A stretch of DNA of 64,000 nucleotides from Epithemia pelagica (Eukaryota; Bacillariophyta; Bacillariophyceae; Surirellales; Surirellaceae). The translations under genes and the position numbers were made by a program. Positions 53,280-63,133 of this stretch are shown here, piece after piece (positions within the stretch are counted from its first letter, which is position 1; each line of letters begins with the position of its first letter). Below the pieces are notes generated by a model. That model saw only the letters and a list, made by a program, of their open reading frames with translations. It ran no database searches and was not told the origin of the DNA. The stretch covers positions 6,262,001-6,326,000 of the forward strand of contig OX337228.1 of the NCBI GenBank assembly GCA_946965045.2, in the 5' to 3' direction.

Positions 53280-53882
53280 CAGCAATGCCTGGAACGATTG
53301 CAACGCCGTTGCTGGTGAAACGGAACAATTGATGGACATGCCAGAAACTCAAGCATTTACTGCGGTTCTCGTTGCCCTGGCTTCGGTCGGAGCTCCCTGA
53401 TGCTGCGGAAAAGGCGCACAGAGGTTTGCGACATATGATGGACCTTGCTTTGTTGGGAAGATTTAAATGCTTTCCTAACCGTTATTCTTTTGCGGTTGCG
53501 TTCTGCCTGTGCCAAGTCCCCGTCACAAGCTGCAGGGAAAAGAGCTCTAAAGTTGCTGGAGGAGCTAAAGAGTGTCTCTCGCGAGAATAGCGATCCGTCA
53601 TTTGTCCCTGATCTCTTCATTAATGTTGATGTAGTGGTTACGTGTTTCCGGTCGATGAATATTAAGGATGGAGAGGACGCGATTCGGACTCTGTTTGAAG
53701 AGCTCCTATCGAAAGAGGCTTCCTTGTGGCAAAGCGGAGACCGTGATGATGCTGGACAAAACTCTGGCTTGTTGCGCAGATTACGTCGTGAGTTCGAATC
53801 GAGTCATTTCAAATACGACGAGTTGCTCTCGTTGCAGCTGGAGCAAGTCGAATCCATTGGGAAAGATGCTATGCGTCGATGA
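53280..53882 (+). pseudogene. Pentatricopeptide-repeat (PPR) gene remnant with frameshifts
   Basis: Coding character runs through three frames in order: ETQAFTAVLVALASVGA (to about 53396), then PDAAEKAHRGLRHMMDLALLG and FPNRYSFAVAF (to about 53500), then RSACAKSPSQAAGKRALKLLEEL and on to a TGA at 53880. Together these resemble successive PPR helices of the diatom type (PxAAEKAxxLLxxM, PNxxSFxxV, ACAKS). The first break sits in a CCC run. PPR proteins bind organelle RNA. Only a C-terminal part remains, next to repeat copy 2. Confidence 0.65.
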
Positions 53883-54366
53883 GATCACTGATCATGAGTG
53901 CTGTGGTTGGAATGGATACTTCGATTTCGTGTTGACATCGTCTTGCGTTTCATTCCTTTTTTAAGAAGTCATGGCGAAAAGAACTTGGTAGCTGTTTTTT
54001 CCTTTTTGAATGTTTGTTCTGCAATCAGTCGAGCAACTCATGCAAGCAACAACAAGGTATCTTTTTGTATATGAGTGGGAGGTGGTAGTTCTTTCTCTTA
54101 TTTTCTGATTTCGTGGACATTGTCATGGTGGCTCTTGTTCGTTTTCCTGGAGACTGTCTTTTGGATTGGCCAGTCATCGTCATCCTCATGCTTTGTAGCG
54201 CGACCACTACAAAAACAACGACGTTTCTGCGCCCGTTTTTCGAGTCCCTCAAAGAAGCACAAAATCAAGGACGAAATGAACGAGGCTACAACAGACAAAA
54301 GACGGAGTTAAGGTCGAGAAGGACTCGGACGATTGGCCGCACCGCCAATGGTCCAATTCCTTTTTC
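53883..54366. other. Stretch inside the decayed block, nothing convincing
   Basis: About 480 bp with overlapping short frames on both strands; none has a domain. Confidence 0.4.
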
Positions 54367-55277
54367 ATGGCTGATGTTGGGAGGAACCACATCTACTCGT
54401 CCAATCTTCCTCAGTCCGACAACCCTCCGTCGGATTGTCCTCGCAAGAGGATGCCGTGTGTCCCATTTCGCAGCACTTTTGTGGGACCATTCTTCCTTGC
54501 GCATGTCTGCGCCAATGGCGGAGCCAATCGTGTGTATCGAGCCACGGTGGATGCAACTCCAAACGATGACAAGAAGAAGAACAAGAGCAACGATTCCCTG
54601 CGATCTCGAATGTCATTGGGAGCGATTTGGATTCCTTGGAATTGCACGTGCTCACCTATTATGAACAGAAAGAGAATGTGGCCATTGTCGACAAACCGGA
54701 TCAGGATTGCAACGATTTGGATAAGAGTCTCAACTATATTTTGGAACCAGCGCCTCGAAGCGATAATAAGGACGACGACAAGACAACTACGAGCAACGAC
54801 AACCACGACAGTTATTCTGGTCGCAATTGTTGATACTATATATAGCCTTGGGAGGACGATTCGATCCAGAAATAGCCTCGATTCAAGCCTTATGTGTGTG
54901 TGCAGGGGACCAAAGATGCATCCTCCGACTCTGACTGCGCCGCGACGGGTGGCCCGTCGTCCTTGTCATCGAGTGGTTGTGGTTGTTTGCGGCGCGAAGG
55001 TCCCACCTGTGGCTTGATTTCATCTTGTGGTGTTTGTGAAACTGTCACAACGCATGGATTGCACTGGAATTTGCACCATCCAACGTTGCAATGTGGTGGA
55101 TTGGTGTCCACCTCGAATGCCATTCAAACCGTGCCACTCCATAGTTCGTCTACCACGACACCCTTGCTACTCTCAATGGAATTGACGCAGCCGAAGCAGC
55201 AACACCAACCGACACCAAGAGATAGAGAAGGAGGAACAACCGGATGCGACCCGACGAGGCATCCGGACGAACCGTAA
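54367..55277 (+). pseudogene. Broken gene of unknown family
   Basis: Coding-like segments follow one another in different frames: FVGPFFLAHVCANGGANRVYRA, then DSLELHVLTYYEQKENVAIVD and SLNYILEPAPRSDNKDDD, then LGGRFDPEIASIQALCVC, and a cysteine-rich segment SGCGCLRREGPTCGLISSCGVCE to a TAA at 55275. No single frame covers them and I could not find introns that join all. I recognise no family. Decay of a once-continuous gene is the simplest reading. Confidence 0.4.
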
Positions 55278-55588
55278 AATGTAAGGAAGAAGATGTTAAC
55301 AAGCATGTACTGCTCCTAGCGTTGCTTCATGATACTGACACAGATCCTTTCCACTTTTCTCCTCTCTAGAATACAGGTTCTACGCTGGGGACCCTTGCCC
55401 ATCACACAGACATGATTTTGAGATCAAGACTGTGCGGCACATGGCCTCACGCTCGCGCGTGTTGGTATAGCTTCCGAGTCCGGGAAGGACCACGTGAAGA
55501 TACATGCGACCCGAAAGCGACAGGTTTCTTCTGAGTCACACCATAGCTCGCTCGATCCAAGAAATTGCCGACGAAAACGACCTTGACC

Positions 55589-56080
55589 ATGAAGTTCACA
55601 CCGTTCCCTGCTTTCCTTTCTGGATTTGTCTTGGTTTGTTGGGCCCTGTTTGCCCAAGTGACAAGTTCCTTTGTCGTCATTCGACCCAATGATGGCGCGC
55701 ATCTGTCACAATCCAGCTTGATTGTCTTGCACGAACAGAACAACAACAATGGCGGATTGTTCCAAGGCGTGTCCAACTTTTTCCAAGAACTGGATGCTTT
55801 TATGGATGATGCCAGTGCTCGTCGACTGGGAAATGGCGCCGCCTTTTACGGGAAACGAAAATCCAACTTTTATGGCGCCAACGACAAGCAGAAAAAGGCC
55901 GATCGCGACATGCCCGATCCCACTGAAGATTATCAAGGGCCGACCAACACTGGCTTGTTCAAATGGATTCAAGACGAAGAAACAGGCCAAATGAAACCAG
56001 TAACACGAATGAAGAACAAAGTCATTGAACGGAATCCAAAGTTTTGGGATCGATTCTACGAGAACAACCCACAAGAGTAA
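55589..56080 (+). CDS. Small protein with plastid-type presequence, unknown function
   Basis: 163 residues; ATG 55589 is chosen because the signal peptide (FPAFLSGFVLVCWALFAQV) follows at once, although the frame has an open start 24 bp earlier. The cleavage region VTSSFVVIRP has Phe at the likely +1 site, the hallmark of diatom plastid targeting. The mature part has GLFQGVSNFFQELDAFMDDASARRLGNGAAFYGKRKSNF-like text in short conserved blocks and a tail with PKFWDRFYENNP. No enzyme motif is present. A thylakoid or stroma role is possible but not shown. Confidence 0.75.
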   Translation: MKFTPFPAFLSGFVLVCWALFAQVTSSFVVIRPNDGAHLSQSSLIVLHEQNNNNGGLFQGVSNFFQELDAFMDDASARRLGNGAAFYGKRKSNFYGANDKQKKADRDMPDPTEDYQGPTNTGLFKWIQDEETGQMKPVTRMKNKVIERNPKFWDRFYENNPQE

Positions 56081-56669
56081 TAGAACGATACATTATCACA
56101 CCGAATATCCATTGGACGCAGTGGAAGCCTTCAGTACCATCTTTTTCATATGAGTGAGTATAGTTACGATACAGGTTGGTTTGCCCTTGTTTGTGCAAAA
56201 TGATGTGATTGCCAGCTACCTACTCCTATTGTACGAGTCCGTAGAGAGTAGATAACCTTATCCGTAGAGAGCAAAACTTCGTGCAAGAGATTTTTTCAAG
56301 ATGTTCCAGAAATCTCATGGGAGTAATCCCGAGCGAGTCCCCCGTTTTCAAGGATCATCTGGATTGGTCCAAAGGTGTCGCACTGTGAATGACTTTTACG
56401 TGACATCTTGTAAGGTAGGGAATCGCGTTGAAGTCTTGTTCCGTGAAGAAGGTCCCTCGACAAAGTGCGAAATGTGATTGACTGCAGAGCTCGGCGGTAT
56501 CCGTGATAGAGTATGAACGAATCACCGAAAGACATGTGCGATTTGGAAAGACTGCGTGAAGGAACGAGGAACCAGTTGCCCTCACATTTTTTGTTGTTGT
56601 CGGGCACAAAAACCGCAACTTGTTTGTTTGCCTTCATCACCCAGTCATTTGCCTCTTGCAGTCATTAGG
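56081..56669. promoter_or_regulatory. Intergenic region with recurrent CTACTCC-type words
   Basis: 589 bp. The segment 56215-56275 has CTACCTACTCCTATTGTACG and repeated GTAGAGAG words, like other intergenic regions here. A minus-strand frame at 56296-56637 is open but shows no domain. Confidence 0.35.
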
Positions 56670-57320
56670 ATGATCCACAACAACACTTTTTGTGAATCGG
56701 TTGTCGAACCGACGGCTTTGGTCATCAAAGCGGCACCTAGTCGGAAACGAGTCTCGTTCGCAACAATGGCAATGGTCCATGACTTGGACGCGAAGGAGCT
56801 TGTTCCGAGTAGTTGGTACGGAGAAGAGGAAATGAGCAATTTTCGCGACGAAGCTCGAGTCACCTGTCGCTACATTCGAAGCCTTGTGACCACCAATGAC
56901 TATTCGCCCACCGCGGTCGGTCCTTTACCCACGGGAGCCTTGGAGGAGGCCTTGTTTCGTTCGGAAGTAGCCGCCACAACAGCAACTCTACGGGGTTTGG
57001 AGTACAGAATATGTCACGAACGACAACGAAGAAAGTGCTTGGCCACCAAATGTGTCGTACGAGCACAAGTCAAACTCAATCCAGAAAGATTGGCCGCTTT
57101 GGCCCAACGGTGCAATCAATGGGCAACCAAGCTGGCACAAGAAGAAGCCATGCGAGATGTTCTCCGGGCACATGATGCAGAACCGCAATTTCAAGCCATT
57201 TCTACCACGTGTGCTTCCGTTCCTAGAAGGAGCCCAGTATCCACCCGGAAACACATGTTGGAACCTCTTGTTTGTGATGATATGGTGGGCCGACGAGTCC
57301 GCCCTCGCGTGTCAGCATGA
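56670..57320 (+). CDS. Protein of unknown function
   Basis: 216 residues from the first in-frame ATG at 56670. Blocks that look conserved are KRVSFATMAMVHDLDAKEL, PSSWYGEEEMSNFRDEARVTCRYIRS and TATLRGLEYRICHERQRRKCL. This combination (a V-x-F-x-x-x-x-VH-L start, a W-Y-x-x-E-E block, an R-G-L-E block) is, as far as I recall, common in diatom hypothetical proteins. The C-terminal half is helical and basic. There is no targeting signal. Function unknown. Confidence 0.7.
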   Translation: MIHNNTFCESVVEPTALVIKAAPSRKRVSFATMAMVHDLDAKELVPSSWYGEEEMSNFRDEARVTCRYIRSLVTTNDYSPTAVGPLPTGALEEALFRSEVAATTATLRGLEYRICHERQRRKCLATKCVVRAQVKLNPERLAALAQRCNQWATKLAQEEAMRDVLRAHDAEPQFQAISTTCASVPRRSPVSTRKHMLEPLVCDDMVGRRVRPRVSA

Positions 57321-57914
57321 GGAGGAGACACTCCTTCTTTGTACATAGACACACACATGAGACAGACACGAGTGATTTTGAAAGACACTCATGCTACGTT
57401 TGGGTTCATAGAATGCTTGCTATAATCCCATCTCTATTGTAAATTCGTTGAATCTTTTCAAATGCACCATTCTGACGTTTCATTGCCCGTATACTATACT
57501 AGAATTGCACTGTCCTAGTCGCATACTAGAGAATAGCATCGTTTTGGACTGTCACTATGATACTTCTTTGTTGGATAGGAGATCGCTACTCATGTGGTTT
57601 CATGTGCGGAACGTTGGAAAATCCTCATTCATCCAAAAAAGGCACCAGTACCCGATGCGTGTTAGTGAATTTTCCACGACCGCCTCTTATTACGGTTCAT
57701 TCGTCGCGCGACGCGACGGACTTGATGTAATCTCTATCGTACGAAAAGGAAGCACGTCGGAACATAAGTGAAATAGAAAAAAGAACAAACAGCGCACAAA
57801 CCTAGTTGAACAGAAAACCATACTACGAGTAAAAAGTACATGTGTTGAGATATTTAGAGCCATAAAATAGACCCATTGGCGGCTGTTGTTACGTGTGTTT
57901 GTTCGGTCTCGTGC
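57321..57914. other. Intergenic region, nothing recognised
   Basis: 594 bp between convergent stops of the unknown gene and the CS/SAP gene. A plus-strand frame at 57448-57771 is open but unconvincing. Confidence 0.4.
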
Positions 57915-59363
57915 TTAGGAGGATGGTGCCTCGTTTCCATGGTTGCCACTGGCCGCACTTCCTCCTTGCAAAAGGGCATTGACTTGTTGACGCAATCGTT
58001 CTTGCAGTTCTTTCTTGTTGCCACTAACTTTTAATCCTTGCGAACGCAAAATTTCCTTGAGTTTTTTGACCGTCAACAAATCAATAGGATCACTGGAAGA
58101 TGGAGACGATTCGTTCTGGTTGTCCTCCTCTTCCTCGTAGTCGTCCTCATCATCATCATCATCATCATCATCATCTTGTGATTTTGATGCGGCAGCATCT
58201 TGAGCAAAGGCGGCGCGGGTGAAGTATCGCGTTTGCTTTACTACATTCTCGTCTTCCTCGTCCTTTTCATCTTCTGCAGCATCGCCCTTGCCTTCAGTGG
58301 CAGAAGACACAGCCGCTCCCTTTTGGTCGGTCGTGGTTGTTGTGTGCCAAGGAGAATTGGTATCCAAAAATGGAATTGGTTGTGCTGGTTCTTTCGATGC
58401 TGCAGCTTCTGGGCCATTTTCATTGGAAGTTTCGTCGAAAGATGATGGTGTTTGAAATGGATGTGGCTGTGGATCCTCCGTAGCAAACGGCATTGACAAG
58501 TCTTGTTGTTGTTGGGTCTCGACAACTTCTTTTAGCAATCCAGCTTTGGTCAATTCTTCAAATTTGGCTTGGGTAGCATTCAAATCCGACGAAAAGAGTG
58601 ATTTGTCGACCATACTCATGTTCAAATTGTCAATGTCCACGCCCAGACTGGCAGCATACTCTTTCACATCCAGTTCTTCTGGTTTGTCATAGGTTCTCGA
58701 CACAACCTCGTCATCATCGTCCAGAAACAAGCCGTGCCAATCGTATTGACAGGTTTCAAAGTCATCGCTGGGTGTTCGAATCCATTTTTCAACCGTGACT
58801 GTTACTTCTCGATACGGCAAGGCTAAATTCATCATGTCGGCATCTTGCGTCACATCGTCTATAATCCAATACGTACCATCCAGTGACACACGTCCTCGCA
58901 AAGTTCGATTGCCGTCGAGCAAAACTCGTGTCGTTCCATTGGGTTGAACCAATTGAAGATCAATCGATTTGGAAGTGGCACAAAACTGAACATCCTTGGC
59001 CCTTGTTTCTTTGGGAACCTTGACCGTGACATCAATTTCAAACGCTTCTTCTTTCCACGTATAACCCCGAGCAACGCCACTTCCCGAGTACAATCGAACC
59101 TGGTCACGGCGTCCTGGAAGGTGACGGCTTTGATCATGACCAAGGATATTCGCACTTCCCGTGGTCCATGTCGATTGTCTCCCTGGATTGGTCCGCGGAA
59201 CTACCGACGAAAAGGCTTGTGTTGTAGAAAAAGATGATTGCAATACCATTAAGGACATTGATAACAGCATAGACCAGCAACACCATGACGCTGCCAAGAT
59301 CACAGCACCCCGTCCTACCACCGTAGGATTTGGTGTTCGTTTTCGTTTCCCAATGGTCGCCAT
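57915..59363 (-). CDS. CS-domain plus SAP-domain protein with plastid-type presequence
   Basis: 482 residues, no intron, ATG at 59363. After a basic start, a hydrophobic stretch (AVILAASWCCWSMLLSMSLMVL) ends at STTQAFSSVVP, with Phe at the likely +1 position, a classic diatom plastid motif. A CS (p23/NudC-like) domain follows at about 99-190: YTWKEEAFEIDVTVKVP, then WIIDD near its end. Then come low-complexity acidic regions with an Asp/Glu run (about 390-425). A SAP motif lies near the C-terminus (LLTVKKLKEILRSQGLKVSGNKKELQERL). CS domains act with chaperones; SAP motifs bind nucleic acid. A plastid nucleoid or RNA role is inference. Confidence 0.85.
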   Translation of the reverse strand: MATIGKRKRTPNPTVVGRGAVILAASWCCWSMLLSMSLMVLQSSFSTTQAFSSVVPRTNPGRQSTWTTGSANILGHDQSRHLPGRRDQVRLYSGSGVARGYTWKEEAFEIDVTVKVPKETRAKDVQFCATSKSIDLQLVQPNGTTRVLLDGNRTLRGRVSLDGTYWIIDDVTQDADMMNLALPYREVTVTVEKWIRTPSDDFETCQYDWHGLFLDDDDEVVSRTYDKPEELDVKEYAASLGVDIDNLNMSMVDKSLFSSDLNATQAKFEELTKAGLLKEVVETQQQQDLSMPFATEDPQPHPFQTPSSFDETSNENGPEAAASKEPAQPIPFLDTNSPWHTTTTTDQKGAAVSSATEGKGDAAEDEKDEEDENVVKQTRYFTRAAFAQDAAASKSQDDDDDDDDDEDDYEEEEDNQNESSPSSSDPIDLLTVKKLKEILRSQGLKVSGNKKELQERLRQQVNALLQGGSAASGNHGNEAPSS

Positions 59364-59869
59364 CGTCGTGTTCTTTGATCTGAGAGGCCTTTGGCTGATT
59401 GATACAGAACATGCTTTCGTGGATACGATCCATTGGTCGTCAAAGATCTGCGACCAAAATCGCTATGTCCATCCCGATCCACCCGAGGGATGCTAGCTAA
59501 GGCAACGTGCGTTTTTTTCAATGTAGAGAGCAGCCTACGAGTATCCTCCTAGAAAGAGCTCCATAGCATCGGTTCCTTGGTCAATAAGGATCCACGACCG
59601 AGACACTGGACCACAACAAATGGTAATGATCCATCTTTTCATCTACAACCATAAGTGACTCTCTCGGAAATTCCGACAATCCCAGGGTGTTTGCAGGGTT
59701 TGTTGTTTTGAAATCATGAAACTGATACGAAGTATTATTTAGTACTAGGATGATATATAGAAACGTGAGTGTGGAATCGCATATGTTTTCACTGTACAAG
59801 TCTTTTCTTGGTTGTATTCGAACGTGACCGTGAGGCGGTCGTTTCCCCAAACGCGTTGTGTACTTTGGA
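59364..59869. promoter_or_regulatory. Upstream region of the CS/SAP gene, downstream of the PLAC8 gene
   Basis: 506 bp. At 59530-59553 there is a CCTACGAGTATCCTCCTAG segment of the recurrent intergenic word family. No gene is seen. Confidence 0.35.
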
Positions 59870-61165
59870 TTAGACCACCATTTCCGGTGCATCCATGTCC
59901 AAACCGGTCGGTGTACAACACGATCCGGGATATTCCTTGTCATTGTGCGTTTGGCGACTCATCTGAATACTCGTACAGCAGCAGCAAAAGAGCATACAGC
60001 AGCAATCATCCATGATTTCCGGGAGGAGACTGGAAGGAATGTTGTATCGCTTCCGAATGGTTTTACGGAGATTGCGTCCTGTATACACCAACAAGGCAAT
60101 CAGGTACAACAGCACCAACACAAAGCCCACAGCGGTTACGTTGGCCAGGGCCACAACGACCAAAAACGAAAGCACAATCTTGTTGTAGGACAAACTAATC
60201 TCCATATCAGTATCCCGCTGACCCTTCCAATTCAACTTGAGGCGGGTGAGCAATTGGGCCAAGAGGACAGGGACACAGCAAAAGGCCATCCAAAAGGTTG
60301 CCTGTGTCACGACATCGCAACAGGCACACAAGGGGTACCGCCATCGTCCATACGGGGCGCCCAAGGCATCGCGTTCGAGAAACTTGTTGTTGTTATGCGG
60401 GCCTTGTTCCACTTTGCTTGTCCCCGCCTCGGATGGCTCTTCCATCGTGGTCTCGCCGTCTTCACCACTGGGTACTCCATGGGGAGAGGTCGTAATGTAG
60501 CTGTGCTGGTCATGATAAAAGCTCGTTGCGTCTTCGTCTTCCTCCTCGGTTGGTTTGGCAGTCAACGCAATACTGCTCGTGTCGTCATTCTCGTGCTCCG
60601 GAGAATGGGTGCTTCGACCACGACGAGTCGAATGTCCTTCTTCTATGGAAAGAGCTGCAAGGTCTTTGGGATGAGGAATTTCAAATTCTTGGCCCTCCTC
60701 AACACCTCCCTCGGGAACAGTCACGGTATATGTTTCGTCTTCAATTTCGACATCGAGTTCAAAACCTTCGGTCAATGTCTTGGGGGCCACGACTACGACG
60801 GTCCGAATAGATGGCAGCACGTGTGGAGAGACTTGAAGAGGCTCATCGTGTACAGCCTCGTGGTTTCGAATTGTGGATGATCTTCGATGATGATTCTTGG
60901 TTTGTGGTGTTTTTGTGTTGGTACTGATAGTACTGGGCTGCAAGGATTTTTTGGTACTGGATTTGCTGCGACGAGATCGAATTCCATGACTGTTCAATGG
61001 TGTATGAGGAAGGGATGTTTCATGTTCTTCTACGACAGTAGTCTTTTGGGGTGTGGGTTGCCGTCCGCGACGGTCATTGTTTTCCTTGTCTCGTCGAGTC
61101 TTTCGAAAGGATGAAAATCGAGGAGGTGGGGAAAAGTTCAAGTCAGGAAAGAGACTGCCAGTCAT
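59870..61165 (-). CDS. PLAC8-domain membrane protein
   Basis: 431 residues from the first real ATG at 61165. The first 270 residues are low-complexity and basic/Ser-rich, with a VPEGGVEEGQEFEI segment. The PLAC8 region runs from about 275 to 420: YGRWRYPLCACCDVVTQATFW, two hydrophobic segments, RYNIPSSLLPEIMDDCCCMLFCCCC and KEYPGSCCTPTGL. The cysteine-rich core and the hydrophobic segments are the family hallmark. PLAC8 proteins include plant FW2.2/PCR proteins, linked to cell number and to metal transport at the plasma membrane; the role here is open. It shares a 394-bp divergent promoter region with the alpha/beta hydrolase. Confidence 0.88.
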   Translation of the reverse strand: MTGSLFPDLNFSPPPRFSSFRKTRRDKENNDRRGRQPTPQKTTVVEEHETSLPHTPLNSHGIRSRRSKSSTKKSLQPSTISTNTKTPQTKNHHRRSSTIRNHEAVHDEPLQVSPHVLPSIRTVVVVAPKTLTEGFELDVEIEDETYTVTVPEGGVEEGQEFEIPHPKDLAALSIEEGHSTRRGRSTHSPEHENDDTSSIALTAKPTEEEDEDATSFYHDQHSYITTSPHGVPSGEDGETTMEEPSEAGTSKVEQGPHNNNKFLERDALGAPYGRWRYPLCACCDVVTQATFWMAFCCVPVLLAQLLTRLKLNWKGQRDTDMEISLSYNKIVLSFLVVVALANVTAVGFVLVLLYLIALLVYTGRNLRKTIRKRYNIPSSLLPEIMDDCCCMLFCCCCTSIQMSRQTHNDKEYPGSCCTPTGLDMDAPEMVV

Positions 61166-61559
61166 GGTATCTTTTAGGATTGAGTTATGATGGACGATGG
61201 ATGGTTCACAATGCAAAATGTGTGAAGGAGGAAGTCAATGAGACTTTGAAGAGAGAACACAACAAGGAAAGCCCCGATGTCGATGTGGTCTACCTATCCG
61301 AAGTTCGCACCTCTGTGGACAGAAGCCAAACAGCGTGACAGCGAGTGAAGGCGAGTGCGCGACGATTCAGTCGCCAGGCGTGATAATCGAGCCGGGCTTG
61401 GCATCACAATATGCATAATTGTACATGTGACACACGTATGACATATCTCAGATGATTTGATAGAGATGGAGGTGGCGCCATAGCTACCAGGAGATCCCCA
61501 CAGGATCGAAGATATACTCCTCTCTAGAAAAAAGAAAAAGATCTGACGACCATGGCACC
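61166..61559. promoter_or_regulatory. Divergent promoter region between the PLAC8 gene and the alpha/beta hydrolase
   Basis: 394 bp between two divergent start codons; no clear motif was found. Confidence 0.35.
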
Positions 61560-62720
61560 ATGCTGCCTGCAAAATATCAAACCTCAAGACCCCATCGTAG
61601 CTCTGATGATGACGACGATGACGAAGACCTTCCTGTGCGAAGGCGACATACCAAGAACAACCATCCACCGTTACAGCCACAACAACCTCCCTTAGGCTTG
61701 ACTGGGGTAATATGTCAAAGCTTTGACCTGTCCATCCTCCATCGAGGGAGTTTGCACTACACCATCTTTAGGCCACGAAACCTGAAATTCATTCCGCCTC
61801 TTGTATGTGTGGCTGGTGGTCCGCTGCTGCCCTGCATCTACTTGCAACCCATTGTGCACCTGATTACCGATCGATCCATTATTTTTTACGATGCCCTGGG
61901 TTGTGGTCAATCGCAACTGGACAAATCTAAAGTACCAACCAACAAAACCGTATCTTCCATGTCCGACAAGACAACAACGACGAAACAAGATGATATAATT
62001 CCAGACATGGTGCAGGATTTGGCATTCTTCATTCAACGATTGGCGTTGCCACATTTTCATTTACTGGGTCATTCGTTTGGAGGCATTATAGCCTATGAGT
62101 ACTTGAAAACAAAAAGTCTGAGGCATATACCATCCTCGTCCCCAAAGAACGGCAAGAGCTCCTGCTTATCCTTGACCTTGGTGAGTACACCAGTTTCGAT
62201 TGCTCAGGCAATCAACCATAGTCATGAGCTGCAAGATCAACTACGACAAGAGTACAAGGCAGAGGGCAAACACGATTTTGATGTGGATGGTGATGGTCCA
62301 CTTTTAGCAGAGTACGCGAAACGTCATGAGTGTCGTCTCGAACCAATACCTCTACCACTCCAACAAGCTTTATTCGGTGTCTTTTCCTCGGCATCCAAAG
62401 GTCTGGCGGCTGTCCAACACTACAATGCTCAGGAGTCTAGTAACAAAGAATCGTTGGACGGAAATCAACCGATTGATGGACAAGAACATGACGATACACC
62501 AGATTATCTGACTCCAGATGCTCATCCGTTCCCACCATCTCTTGTTCTTCGAGGGGAGCATGATTTCGTGTCTCTCGAGTGCCAAGAGGAATGGAGGTCT
62601 CTGCTGGGAAAGGATGTACAGTTTGTGGAAATTCCAGACAGCGCTCACTATACCATGCTCGAAAACGAAGATGAATTTGCAAATGCCGTACGCACTGTCC
62701 TACGTGATCCACCAGCATAG
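61560..62720 (+). CDS. Alpha/beta hydrolase, proline-iminopeptidase-like
   Basis: 386 residues, no intron, ATG at 61560. An Asp-rich N-terminus precedes the fold, which starts around residue 60. Visible elements are the oxyanion region VAGGPLLPC (about 84-92), IIFYDALGCGQS (about 107-118), the nucleophile elbow LLGHSFGGI with Ser at about 172, the acid in LRGEHDFVS (about 345) and the catalytic His in DSAHYTMLE (about 369). The GGP element and DALGCGQS resemble proline iminopeptidases, but other hydrolases share them, so the substrate is open. An insertion of about 20 residues with Thr/Lys lies before the nucleophile. No targeting signal. Confidence 0.85.
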   Translation: MLPAKYQTSRPHRSSDDDDDDEDLPVRRRHTKNNHPPLQPQQPPLGLTGVICQSFDLSILHRGSLHYTIFRPRNLKFIPPLVCVAGGPLLPCIYLQPIVHLITDRSIIFYDALGCGQSQLDKSKVPTNKTVSSMSDKTTTTKQDDIIPDMVQDLAFFIQRLALPHFHLLGHSFGGIIAYEYLKTKSLRHIPSSSPKNGKSSCLSLTLVSTPVSIAQAINHSHELQDQLRQEYKAEGKHDFDVDGDGPLLAEYAKRHECRLEPIPLPLQQALFGVFSSASKGLAAVQHYNAQESSNKESLDGNQPIDGQEHDDTPDYLTPDAHPFPPSLVLRGEHDFVSLECQEEWRSLLGKDVQFVEIPDSAHYTMLENEDEFANAVRTVLRDPPA

Positions 62721-63133
62721 TTCATTACACTTCCCAATGGCGTCCGAGTGCGTCGATAACATCAGTCGCACTGGGTCTTCGTACATCGAACTAATGGTGT
62801 TCCTTTTCATGGATCATCGAGCATCAAAATTTAGCGTTCACACGCCTATGACATGCCGCAAAACCATTATGACCTCTTCAGTAGCCCTCCAACTAAACTT
62901 TAACATTAGAAGTATTCCTACAGGTATATTCCACATATGCTTAAGGAGAGACTCAGATCTGAACGGACGTGCAGCTGTGGGTCAATTGTTTTTTTTGCCT
63001 GCTTGTTGCATGTCTATGAAAAAGTTTATGTGGGTTGTTTTTCCGGTCCAGCCTCTCATGATTTGTTCGACCACTAAATTGCCAACTTCAGATCATGGTT
63101 AGCATGATCTCAATAGATGAGTCGCTACGTCAG
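62721..63133. other. Intergenic region, nothing recognised
   Basis: 413 bp between convergent stops. A plus-strand frame overlapping the hydrolase end runs to 63102 but has no domain. Confidence 0.4.

Noticed and set aside
56296-56637. 113-codon minus-strand frame in the intergenic region before the unknown gene
   Set aside because: It has an ATG at 56637 but no recognisable domain, and it occupies the probable promoter of the gene at 56670. Not excluded, only unsupported.
59858-60880. 340-codon plus-strand frame opposite the PLAC8 gene
   Set aside because: It is antisense to a clear PLAC8 domain and has no domain of its own.
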